Made by a program: the position numbers and the translations under genes. Below are positions 1 through 5,727 of a DNA stretch of 6,266 nt, piece after piece (position 1 is the first letter of the stretch; the number at the start of each line of letters is the position of its first letter). Below the pieces are notes generated by a model. That model had not been told where the DNA came from. It was given only the letters and a program-made list of their open reading frames with translations, and ran no database searches. Source of the DNA: Thermococcus sp. (GTDB lineage: Archaea; Methanobacteriota_B; Thermococci; Thermococcales; Thermococcaceae); NCBI GenBank assembly GCA_027001105.1, contig JALTMZ010000072.1, positions 1 through 6,266 on the forward strand. The letters run 5' to 3'.

Positions 1-305
1 CACCAAGAAAAGCTGTAAAAAGGGCAGCTAACTATATCGAGGAACAGTATGGAATAGAAATCGTCGGAATAAGCCCAAACCTTGCCAACCGATCTAAGCT
101 TAAAAAGGATCTAAAAACATTTAGAAACTATGACACCGTTTTGGTTGAGCTTAAAGCTGCAGCAGTTGATGTTGTAACAAGAGAAACCCTCAAAAGAGGA
201 AAAAAGATTGTCTACCTTGATAACGAGCCCGTGAATGTTGATGGGAAAAACCTGAGAAAAGCCGTGCTTAAGCTCGGAAAAGAGCTACTGGAGGGGAGAA
301 GATGA
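1..305 (+). CDS. cpgS: Cyclic 2,3-diphosphoglycerate synthetase, C-terminal part (partial, 5' end outside window)
   Basis: The open frame enters from the left edge (first complete codon at base 3) and ends with TGA at 303-305, leaving 100 visible residues. I read this as the C-terminus of cyclic 2,3-diphosphoglycerate synthetase, the ATP-dependent cytoplasmic enzyme that closes the intramolecular phosphoanhydride of 2,3-bisphosphoglycerate. Visible support is a stretch with [20 protein letters not shown] followed by IVYLDNEPV, which fits my memory of the family's C-terminal region. The nucleotide-binding part lies outside the window. Context is the stronger argument: the next gene, encoding 2-phosphoglycerate kinase, makes this enzyme's substrate. 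The two overlap by 4 bp (ATGA, 302-305), so they are probably one operon with coupled translation. The alternative is another P-loop or GTPase-like protein with a similar tail. Confidence 0.68.
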   Translation, partial: PRKAVKRAANYIEEQYGIEIVGISPNLANRSKLKKDLKTFRNYDTVLVELKAAAVDVVTRETLKRGKKIVYLDNEPVNVDGKNLRKAVLKLGKELLEGRR

Positions 306-1201
306 TAATAGTCATTGACAAAGAAAGAAAAACAGAGCTTCCCTTTTCCAGAGGAATACTAACGAGATCAATAACCTCAGCAGGGGTAGAGGTCGGAATA
401 GCATACTCAATAGCAACCGAGGTCATGAAACACTTTATGGAAATGAGAAAAAAGAAGGTTACAAAAGATGACATTCGAGAGATCACATATGAGAAACTGG
501 TGGAACACGGCTTAAAAGAAGAGGCAAAACGTTATCTTTTCTGGCGTCGGCTTAAAAAGCTGAAGTTCCCCATGATAATTCTTATCGGTGGAACGACTGG
601 TGTTGGGAAATCAACGATTTCAACTGAGTTAGCTTTTAGATTGGGTATGAGGACAATAATCGGTACCGACACCGTTAGAGAAGTCATGAGGAAGATAATA
701 GCAAAGGAGTTAATTCCGGCAATTCATACATCATCCTTCTTGGCGTGGAAGGAAATAGAAAATTTCCCTAAGGGAATATCCCCTCTAATATATGGTTTTG
801 AAACACAAGTTAGGCATGTAGCAGTTGGGGTAAACGCTGTAATAGAGCGTTCATACACCGAGGGCTTTAACACAATAATTGAAGGTATTCATCTTGTTCC
901 AGGCTACATTAAGCTCAATGATAGAAGCTTCATGTATCTGATAGTAGTCAAGGACAAGGAATCCCTCAAAGCGCGATTTTATGAGAGAACGAGATACAGC
1001 CTCAGACCTGCCGAATACTATCTAAAAAACCTTGATGAGATAATGGAAATTCAGGAGTTTTTAATTGAAAAAGCTAAGGAGCATAGGATACCGATTATCG
1101 AGAATGTAGAGCTTGAAAAAACAGTGAACGCAATAATGGAGCGTCTCATGGAAGAAGTCTTGGAGCGATTGAAGGAGAGGGGCATTGAAATTTGGGAGTG
1201 A
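302..1201 (+). CDS. pgk2: 2-phosphoglycerate kinase
   Basis: A 299-residue protein expected to phosphorylate 2-phosphoglycerate with ATP to 2,3-bisphosphoglycerate, the first committed step to cyclic 2,3-diphosphoglycerate, in the cytoplasm. Residues 1-90 form an ATP-cone-like regulatory domain with the typical [17 protein letters not shown] opening. The kinase core starts at about residue 91 and has a P-loop, [10 protein letters not shown], at 96-105. [12 protein letters not shown] follows at 119-130, and EGIHLVPGY at 194-202 probably helps bind substrate or Mg. A charged helical C-terminus follows. Length and domain order match the archaeal family and nothing looks damaged. The ATG at 302 sits 7 bases after a purine-rich GGAGG (290-294) inside the upstream gene and overlaps its stop codon. 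A role in thermoprotection is known for methanogens but only inferred for this organism. Confidence 0.93.
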   Translation: MIIVIDKERKTELPFSRGILTRSITSAGVEVGIAYSIATEVMKHFMEMRKKKVTKDDIREITYEKLVEHGLKEEAKRYLFWRRLKKLKFPMIILIGGTTGVGKSTISTELAFRLGMRTIIGTDTVREVMRKIIAKELIPAIHTSSFLAWKEIENFPKGISPLIYGFETQVRHVAVGVNAVIERSYTEGFNTIIEGIHLVPGYIKLNDRSFMYLIVVKDKESLKARFYERTRYSLRPAEYYLKNLDEIMEIQEFLIEKAKEHRIPIIENVELEKTVNAIMERLMEEVLERLKERGIEIWE

Positions 1202-1267
1202 TATCCATTCAATTTTAGTTCAGGTCCGTCAATATGGTGTCCTTATATATTTGCCGAAATATGAAGC

Positions 1268-1280
1268 AAAGTTTATTTTA
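1268..1280 (+). promoter_or_regulatory. Archaeal BRE/TATA promoter for the CBS-phosphoesterase unit
   Basis: AAAGTTTATTTTA resembles the BRE plus TATA arrangement typical of Thermococcales promoters, with a purine-rich BRE ending at 1271 and an AT-rich box at 1272-1280. Initiation about 25 bp downstream of the box centre would fall near 1300-1303. That leaves a leader of about 20 nt before the ATG at 1322, with a Shine-Dalgarno in it. A second AT-rich stretch, CTTATATAT at 1242-1250, could serve instead but would give a leader of about 50 nt. The call rests on pattern and spacing only. Confidence 0.55.
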
Positions 1281-1283
1281 AGG

Positions 1284-1302
1284 ATGAATATGCAATATTC
1301 AT
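1284..1302. promoter_or_regulatory. Perfect palindrome, probable operator between TATA box and start site
   Basis: ATGAATAT-GCA-ATATTCAT is an exact 8-bp inverted repeat with a 3-bp spacer. It starts 4 bp after the proposed TATA box and covers the predicted transcription start. TTAA tetramers flank it at 1278-1281 and 1303-1306, offset by two bases on the left. In archaea a protein bound here would usually block RNA polymerase recruitment or initiation. I do not recognise the motif as the site of a named Thermococcales regulator; it is unlike the TATCAC-N5-GTGATA site of TrmB-like regulators or GTT-N3-AAC of SurR. Confidence 0.5.
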
Positions 1303-1311
1303 TTAAGACGT

Positions 1312-1317
1312 GGTGAT
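1312..1317 (+). promoter_or_regulatory. Shine-Dalgarno that fixes the CBS protein start
   Basis: GGTGAT is complementary to the 3' end of archaeal 16S rRNA and lies 4 bases before the ATG at 1322. It includes part of the in-frame GTG codons at 1310 and 1313. Those codons are therefore better read as ribosome-binding sequence than as starts. Confidence 0.65.
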
Positions 1318-1321
1318 AGTT

Positions 1322-1729
1322 ATGGAAAGAAATGCCCCAATTAAAGTATATATGACGAGAAAACTCATTGGTGTAAACCCTGATGACACCGTTCAGGAAG
1401 CCTGCAGGATTATGGTGGAGTTTGACATAGGATCTTTGGTTGTTATTGAAAATGACAGAGTTGTTGGCTTCTTCACAAAATCAGACATCATAAGAAGGGT
1501 TATTGTACCTGGCTTGCCATACACCACCCCCGTAAAGGAAATAATGACCCGGGAGTTGATAACCACGGATGCGAACACCCCAGTGAGAGAGGTTCTCAAG
1601 ACCATGGCATATCATAGGATTAAGCACATCTTAATTGAGGAGGAAGGAAAAATAGTAGGTATTTTCACACTGAGCGATCTGCTTGAAGCAACAAGGAGGA
1701 AGCTTGAAACATCAATCTCCGTGGAGTGA
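1322..1729 (+). CDS. Tandem CBS-domain protein
   Basis: A 135-residue soluble protein made almost entirely of two CBS domains, about residues 6-62 and 70-128. Such a pair folds into one Bateman module that usually binds adenine nucleotides or S-adenosylmethionine and acts as a sensor. Each repeat opens with a VYMT/EIMTREL-type segment and ends with the ligand-pocket signature, VGFFTKSDI at 48-56 and VGIFTLSDL at 112-120, with Thr and Asp that usually contact ribose. No catalytic or DNA-binding domain is fused, so it probably acts on a partner protein. The nearest candidate is the phosphoesterase gene that starts 5 bp downstream and is probably in the same transcript. I chose the ATG at 1322 over the GTGs at 1310 and 1313 because GGTGAT lies at ideal distance. 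The ligand cannot be predicted from sequence alone. Confidence 0.9.
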   Translation: MERNAPIKVYMTRKLIGVNPDDTVQEACRIMVEFDIGSLVVIENDRVVGFFTKSDIIRRVIVPGLPYTTPVKEIMTRELITTDANTPVREVLKTMAYHRIKHILIEEEGKIVGIFTLSDLLEATRRKLETSISVE

Positions 1730-1730
1730 T
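1723..1730 (+). promoter_or_regulatory. Shine-Dalgarno for the phosphoesterase, overlapping the CBS stop codon
   Basis: GGAGTGAT, one base short of the archaeal consensus GGAGGTGAT, covers the last codons and stop of the CBS gene and lies 4 bases before the ATG at 1735. It favours that start over the ATG at 1729, for which the GGAG would be only 2 bases away, and over the GTG at 1726. The layout suggests re-initiation or coupled translation after the CBS gene. Confidence 0.5.
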
Positions 1731-1734
1731 GCCA

Positions 1735-3258
1735 ATGATTAAGATAGCACACATAAGCGACACCCATATAACCCAAGACCCAGCTTTCAAGTCCTATGCC
1801 TATGATCTGATAGTGAACGAGATAAATCGGGGTGATTTTGACTTAGTAATTCATACCGGAGATGTGACAAATCAGGGTCTCAAAGAAGAATACGAGCATG
1901 CCAGCTATTTGATTAGAAAGATTAAAAAGCCCCTAATTGTGCTCCCCGGAAATCATGATGCCAGAAATGTTGGATATGAGCTGTTCGAGAAATACATTGG
2001 TCCACTATACGGGGTTTATGAACGAGATGATCTTGTGATAATTTGGGTTGATTCAACAATACCAGATTTAAGCGATGGGAGAGTTGGGGGATACAAGTTC
2101 CGTTGGCTGAAAGAAAAGCTTGAAGAGTATTCGCACAAAAAATTTAAAATCGTAGCTGCTCATCACCACCTTGTCCCACTGCCAGATACAGGCAGAGAGA
2201 GGAATGTTTTGTACAATGCGGGCGACGTTCTGGATCTGCTCTTGAGGCATGAGATCAACCTGTACCTCTGCGGACACAAGCATGTTCCAAACGTTTACAG
2301 CATCGAAGATCTGGTTGTGGTAAACGCTGGATGCACATCATGCAGAAAGACAAGGAAAGGTGACGTGAACAGCTACAATATCATCAAGTTAAATGGAGAT
2401 GGGAGAATAGAAGTAATTATAAGGAGAGTCACCGGGGATGAACTGAAAAAGAGCTACAAATCCGTGAAGCCCAAGATTTTCATTCCAAAAGGAAATCATC
2501 TTTTAAGGATAATTCAGATGAGCGAAAGCAATGTTTCTGATAGGATTTATTTCAGAAAACGAATCCTTGAAAATGCAATAAGGGCAATAAACGAAAAATA
2601 CAAACCTGATCTGGTCATACACTGCGGCGATATTGTTGATGTTGGAATTGAGAGATACTATGAGATGGCAGCAGAGTACTACGAGAAGATTAAAGCTGAA
2701 AAAATGATAGTTCCTGGACACAATGACATAACATACCTTGGTTATGACTTATTCAAGGAGTACTTTGGGGAGCCTGAAATCAAAGAATTCGGAGATTTTG
2801 TTTTCATCCCCTTATTGACGGCTCAATACGAGACACCTATAGGGGTAGTTGGCAGAATGGGTCAAAGGCTTTTGAGGTCCCTTCTTGAAGAGCATAAAGA
2901 AAAGTTCACAGCAGTTGTAATGCATCACAATATCATACCAATCCCAAGAAGCAGGGAGCTTGGATTTCTTGAAGATGCTGGAAATGTCTTAAAAATACTC
3001 ACTGAGGAAAGGACAGAACTTGTAATGACAGGACATGGAGGAAACGCATTTGGAGTTAGGATTGAGAGAACACCAGTAATCAATGCCGGCTCAATAAGCT
3101 GGGAGCTGCATAGAGATCCATTTGGAAACTCATTCAACCTGATTGACATATATGAGGACATGATCGTTGCTTTTGAGATTCAGGCAACCTGGGGGTCAAG
3201 GAAGCTTTTGGGCATCTGGAAAATCAAAACCGAGGTTCCATGGAGAAACAACGGTTAG
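1735..3258 (+). CDS. Tandem metallophosphoesterase with degenerate second domain
   Basis: A 507-residue cytoplasmic protein with two calcineurin-like phosphoesterase domains of the CpdA/Icc type. Domain 1 (about 1-235) has the full set of dinuclear metal ligands: D9-x-H11 in HISDTH, G42-D43, GNHD at 72-75, HHH at 143-145 and GHKH at 180-183. It should be an active phosphomonoesterase or phosphodiesterase. Domain 2 (about 256-490) aligns by eye with domain 1 and keeps GD at 297-298 and HH at 397-398. However, DTH became E264-S-N266, GNHD became GHND at 328-331, and the final GHKH became GHGG at 433-436. It is therefore probably inactive or altered in metal use, perhaps a regulatory or dimerisation domain. 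The start was chosen from Shine-Dalgarno spacing and from the typical family opening MIKIAHISDTH; ATG 1729 is possible. No signal peptide or membrane segment is seen. The substrate is unknown. Confidence 0.9.
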   Translation: MIKIAHISDTHITQDPAFKSYAYDLIVNEINRGDFDLVIHTGDVTNQGLKEEYEHASYLIRKIKKPLIVLPGNHDARNVGYELFEKYIGPLYGVYERDDLVIIWVDSTIPDLSDGRVGGYKFRWLKEKLEEYSHKKFKIVAAHHHLVPLPDTGRERNVLYNAGDVLDLLLRHEINLYLCGHKHVPNVYSIEDLVVVNAGCTSCRKTRKGDVNSYNIIKLNGDGRIEVIIRRVTGDELKKSYKSVKPKIFIPKGNHLLRIIQMSESNVSDRIYFRKRILENAIRAINEKYKPDLVIHCGDIVDVGIERYYEMAAEYYEKIKAEKMIVPGHNDITYLGYDLFKEYFGEPEIKEFGDFVFIPLLTAQYETPIGVVGRMGQRLLRSLLEEHKEKFTAVVMHHNIIPIPRSRELGFLEDAGNVLKILTEERTELVMTGHGGNAFGVRIERTPVINAGSISWELHRDPFGNSFNLIDIYEDMIVAFEIQATWGSRKLLGIWKIKTEVPWRNNG

Positions 3259-4124
3259 ATTTCAATCCCTATTCTGATCCCCTTCTCTTTTTCTATTTCA
3301 TGCAGAAGCCTTAGGATTTTTTGAGTATCAATTGGCATTTCCTTGAGATATGCATAAGCCTTTTTAATCTGAGCTTTCTCTTCCCCTTCACTTCTCTCAC
3401 TAAGGTATAGAAGAAGAGACAACAAAACTCCCTTAATGCTTCTCTCTACAAGAGGAACGATCCTCCAGCCATCATCATAGAGGTAGAGAGCCCTCGGAAG
3501 CTCATCTCCCCTTAACTTTTCTAAAGTGAGCAATCTCCTCTTTGAAGCAGTTAAAAACTCTATTAGCTTTCTTTCACTGATACCTTCCCTCTTAAGCTCA
3601 TCAAAGCTGAATTCTAAGGCTCTTAGAAGGGCTGCAAATCTTTCAAGTTTTTCTATCCTACTTTTTGATAAGAGACTTAGCTTGAGGGTTGTTCTCTCAA
3701 TTGGTTCATTTTCTATGTCCACGCTTAAAATAATCCTGTCCTCCAGGCGAGAACCTTCCTCAAATGCTTTAATAACCACCCATGCCACTCCATTCGTCAG
3801 AATACCATATTTAACCCCATTATTGAAGCAGTATCTCCCAAGCTGTCTCAGTGGTTTTTCCTTTTTGAGAACGTTTATACTAAGATTCTTAGCCTCAATA
3901 AACGCAACCACTCTATCACCAGTGATTAATGCATAATCTGCTCTCCCTTCCTCAGTTCTCTCCTCTGGGCGCACTTCCTTGGGATTGTCCCACTCCCAAC
4001 CAAGGGCTTGGAATATCTCACCAATTAAATGCTGTTTTACTGCTTCTTCATTTCTCTCGTATAGCCGTCTATGTTCATTTACTTTTTTGAGAACATCAAG
4101 TATCGCTCTCTCTACTTTATCCAT
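3255..4124 (-). CDS. Orphan PD-(D/E)XK nuclease-like protein, type I restriction HsdR N-terminal family
   Basis: A 289-residue protein whose first 130 or so residues resemble the HSDR_N nuclease domain. An N-terminal helix leads to HLIGEIFQALGWEW (about 32-45), with E36 in place of the usual first acidic residue. GRADYAL then gives D63 and FIEAKNL gives E77-x-K79, the D...ExK catalytic pattern. QLGRYC (Q95) fits the motif that often follows, and KYGILTNG the next strand. The rest (about 140-289) is helical, Lys/Glu/Leu-rich and unrecognised. No helicase, methylase or specificity gene is in the window, so this is not a complete restriction system. It may act in DNA repair or processing, or in defence. 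The start at 4124 is backed by GAGGTG 7 bases upstream; an in-frame extension to 4166 would lie wholly inside the upstream gene. It overlaps that gene by 8 bp. Confidence 0.8.
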   Translation of the reverse strand: MDKVERAILDVLKKVNEHRRLYERNEEAVKQHLIGEIFQALGWEWDNPKEVRPEERTEEGRADYALITGDRVVAFIEAKNLSINVLKKEKPLRQLGRYCFNNGVKYGILTNGVAWVVIKAFEEGSRLEDRIILSVDIENEPIERTTLKLSLLSKSRIEKLERFAALLRALEFSFDELKREGISERKLIEFLTASKRRLLTLEKLRGDELPRALYLYDDGWRIVPLVERSIKGVLLSLLLYLSERSEGEEKAQIKKAYAYLKEMPIDTQKILRLLHEIEKEKGIRIGIEI

Positions 4125-4869
4125 TCTCAGGCACCTCAAGGATGTACTTTTTATTTTCTTGCTCAAAACCTCTGAATGAGCCCAATTTAAGCCTGATAAG
4201 TGCCTTTTCGGTGTTTAGAACTTTCATTGATGCCAAATGAGTCACCCCTGAACCTTTGAGAAGCTCAGGCATGAGTTGGGCTGTTGGACCAGTTAATACA
4301 ATTAGTTTGGCTTTCTTGGATCTTTCAAGGATCATGTCTAAAGTACCATTTACCAATGCAGATCCGCTCACAATAATGGCATCCATCTCTGGAAGAAGCC
4401 AGTATTCCAAAGAATCGCTTAGGGTTTCCCTGTCCCAAAGCTTAAGGTTTCTTTCGAACACATACAAATCAAAACCCCTCTCTTTTAGCGTCTTCACTAT
4501 GGGATGCATATTCCCAATTACTGCAACTTTTTCAATGCTGTCATCTAAAAGCTCTGTCACATCTTTGCTCTTAGCCTTACTTAAGTCTATGTAATATTGG
4601 GAGACCGCATTTATTGTCGCTATTGCCAAAGTACGCTCAATTATGTTTAAGCTGTCGACTTTTTTGATGAATTCCCCAACATCCACATCTTCGATTTCAT
4701 TTGAATACATTTGAATTTCTTCTGGGAGCGTCATTGCGACTCCTAAAGATTTCCCCCTCTTCCCTTCAATAACAACATAAGTGTATGGGAGAGCAAATGA
4801 GAAATCAATGATTTTGAAGTCTTCATCAATGATTCGAAGTGCTTCCTTCTTCAACTTTCTAAGTATCAT
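4117..4869 (-). CDS. DUF4213/DUF364 Rossmann-like protein (putative heavy-metal chelation family)
   Basis: A 250-residue protein of uncertain biochemical function. The N-terminal part (about 1-95) fits DUF4213, with strands and a KSLGVAMTLPEE segment. The C-terminal part (about 110-235) fits DUF364. Its signatures are VAVIGNMHPIV at about 115-125, a glycine-containing turn after a first Rossmann-type strand; VSGSALVNGTLDMIL at about 167-181; and LTGPTAQLMPELL at about 192-204. These are the conserved segments of the family sometimes annotated as metal chelation, a label that rests on weak evidence. No transmembrane segments are seen. I chose the ATG at 4869 over the in-frame TTG at 4875 because GGGGA lies 6 bases before the ATG. 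It is the first gene of a two-gene minus-strand unit and its stop lies inside the start region of the nuclease-like gene. Confidence 0.85.
   Translation of the reverse strand: MILRKLKKEALRIIDEDFKIIDFSFALPYTYVVIEGKRGKSLGVAMTLPEEIQMYSNEIEDVDVGEFIKKVDSLNIIERTLAIATINAVSQYYIDLSKAKSKDVTELLDDSIEKVAVIGNMHPIVKTLKERGFDLYVFERNLKLWDRETLSDSLEYWLLPEMDAIIVSGSALVNGTLDMILERSKKAKLIVLTGPTAQLMPELLKGSGVTHLASMKVLNTEKALIRLKLGSFRGFEQENKKYILEVPENG
4132..4137 (-). promoter_or_regulatory. Shine-Dalgarno inside the DUF364 gene for the nuclease-like gene
   Basis: Read on the minus strand, GAGGTG lies 7 bases before the ATG at 4124, within the last codons of the DUF364 gene. It decides the shorter start of the nuclease-like gene and suggests coupled translation of the pair. 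Confidence 0.65.
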
Positions 4870-4878
4870 TCTCAATCC

Positions 4879-4892
4879 CCAAACTTTTATAC
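4879..4892 (+). promoter_or_regulatory. BRE/TATA promoter of the class II amidotransferase
   Basis: CCAAAC followed by TTTTATAC (box at 4885-4892) is a good archaeal BRE/TATA match. Initiation about 25 bp downstream falls near 4913, giving a leader of about 10 nt that begins with the GGTGGT Shine-Dalgarno. It lies in the 54-bp spacer between divergent genes. Confidence 0.55.
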
Positions 4893-4900
4893 TATGAAAA

Positions 4901-4914
4901 GCTAAAAACCTTTG
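4901..4914 (-). promoter_or_regulatory. Probable promoter of the DUF364-nuclease unit
   Basis: On the minus strand CAAAGG (4914-4909) is followed by TTTTTAGC (4908-4901), a BRE plus weak TATA box. Initiation about 25 bp on would fall near 4880, leaving a leader of about 11 nt that starts with GGGGA, the Shine-Dalgarno before the ATG at 4869. TATAAAA on the same strand (4891-4885) lies too close to the start codon unless the mRNA is leaderless or starts further in. Confidence 0.4.
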
Positions 4915-4919
4915 GTGGT
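4914..4919 (+). promoter_or_regulatory. Shine-Dalgarno that fixes the amidotransferase start
   Basis: GGTGGT lies 4 bases before the ATG at 4924. That start puts cysteine at position 2, as the class II amidotransferase mechanism needs after removal of the initiator methionine. The in-frame TTG at 4912 would bury the cysteine. Confidence 0.65.
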
Positions 4920-4923
4920 CTTA

Positions 4924-5721
4924 ATGTGCAGAATACTGTTCGCTGTAGGTGAGGGAAAAAGGGTAAGACCTCTTCTTGAGGCTCTGCTTAAATCTTCAGA
5001 ACATGACCCTTACAAACTCGCCCGCAAAAAGGGAAGTCAGCACAAAGATGGCTGGGGATACCTCCTGCTGAAAGATGGTTATATCGAGCACTATCGCAGT
5101 GAGAGTGCAATTTTTGAAGACAAGAAAAAGGTAAAAGAAGCAATGGAAAAACTGGATGGCTTCGTAATATTTATGGCGCATACAAGAGCCGCGAGTCAAG
5201 GGGAGAAAAATCTGTTTAACGTTCAGCCCTTTGGCTTTTCAACGAGAAGAGGCTTTATATTCTGGACGCTGCATAACGGAGATTTAAACAAAAAACAGCT
5301 GATAGAGATGGGAGATCTTAATCCCGAAGAATTAAAAGGGGCTTCAGACAGCTATGTAATGGGAGCTTACCTCTGCCGCTTTTTAGAGGGAATTGAGAAA
5401 GAATATCTGCTGAACAGATTCAAAGAAATTAAAGTAACAGCAAGATCTCTTATGAACACAGTAACACTGCTCATGAACAATAAAAAGGAAATTCGAACGT
5501 TTATAACTGCATATATGACTGATGTATATGCTTCAGACACTTTGAACTACTACTATGGCAGATTGCTATATTTTGAAGGTGCCGATGTCTTTGCAGTGGT
5601 CTCATCAACTTTCGAACATTATTCATACATCCCATTCGAAGAAGTTGAAAACGGAACGGCATTCTACATCAAAATTTATCCAAAAACAGAAAGATTTGAA
5701 ATTGAAGAGGTCAAATTATAA
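4924..5721 (+). CDS. Stand-alone class II glutamine amidotransferase (YafJ-like)
   Basis: A 265-residue cytoplasmic protein of the N-terminal nucleophile amidotransferase fold. Cys2 in MCRILFAVGE is the expected catalytic residue, exposed after methionine removal, which would hydrolyse glutamine to glutamate and ammonia. Other family marks are HKDGWGYLL at 40-48, HTRAAS at 86-91 with the glutamine-binding Arg88, LHNGDL at 116-121 (oxyanion-hole Asn-Gly) and SDSYVMG at 141-147 with a conserved Asp. The protein is just the glutaminase domain plus about 80 residues. It has no phosphoribosyltransferase, sugar isomerase or synthetase domain, so the ammonia acceptor must come from a separate protein or the activity has been repurposed. 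Neither neighbour is an obvious partner. The start is set by the Shine-Dalgarno and by the position of Cys2. The gene appears monocistronic, with its own promoter. Confidence 0.9.
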   Translation: MCRILFAVGEGKRVRPLLEALLKSSEHDPYKLARKKGSQHKDGWGYLLLKDGYIEHYRSESAIFEDKKKVKEAMEKLDGFVIFMAHTRAASQGEKNLFNVQPFGFSTRRGFIFWTLHNGDLNKKQLIEMGDLNPEELKGASDSYVMGAYLCRFLEGIEKEYLLNRFKEIKVTARSLMNTVTLLMNNKKEIRTFITAYMTDVYASDTLNYYYGRLLYFEGADVFAVVSSTFEHYSYIPFEEVENGTAFYIKIYPKTERFEIEEVKL

Positions 5722-5727
5722 CAATGT

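Noticed and set aside
1284..1302. Palindrome read as a transcription terminator for pgk2
   Set aside because: It is AT-rich with a weak stem, has no T-run after it, lies more than 80 bp past the pgk2 stop, and sits within promoter spacing of the next gene. An operator fits better.
1202..1321. Possible small RNA or small protein in the 120-bp gap
   Set aside because: I found no C/D-box pair, tRNA-like fold or credible short reading frame with a Shine-Dalgarno. Promoter elements account for the right-hand half; the rest shows nothing I can name.
3526..3936. 136-codon open frame on the plus strand
   Set aside because: It lies wholly antisense to the nuclease-like gene, has a Ser/Leu-rich composition typical of a shadow frame, and lacks promoter and Shine-Dalgarno support.
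3255..4124. Part of a type I restriction-modification system
   Set aside because: Only an HsdR N-terminal-like nuclease domain is present. No helicase motor, methylase or specificity subunit is seen in the window.
4125..4166. N-terminal extension of the nuclease-like protein by 14 residues
   Set aside because: The extension lies entirely within the DUF364 gene and its sequence looks unrelated to the family, whereas GAGGTG is well placed for the ATG at 4124.
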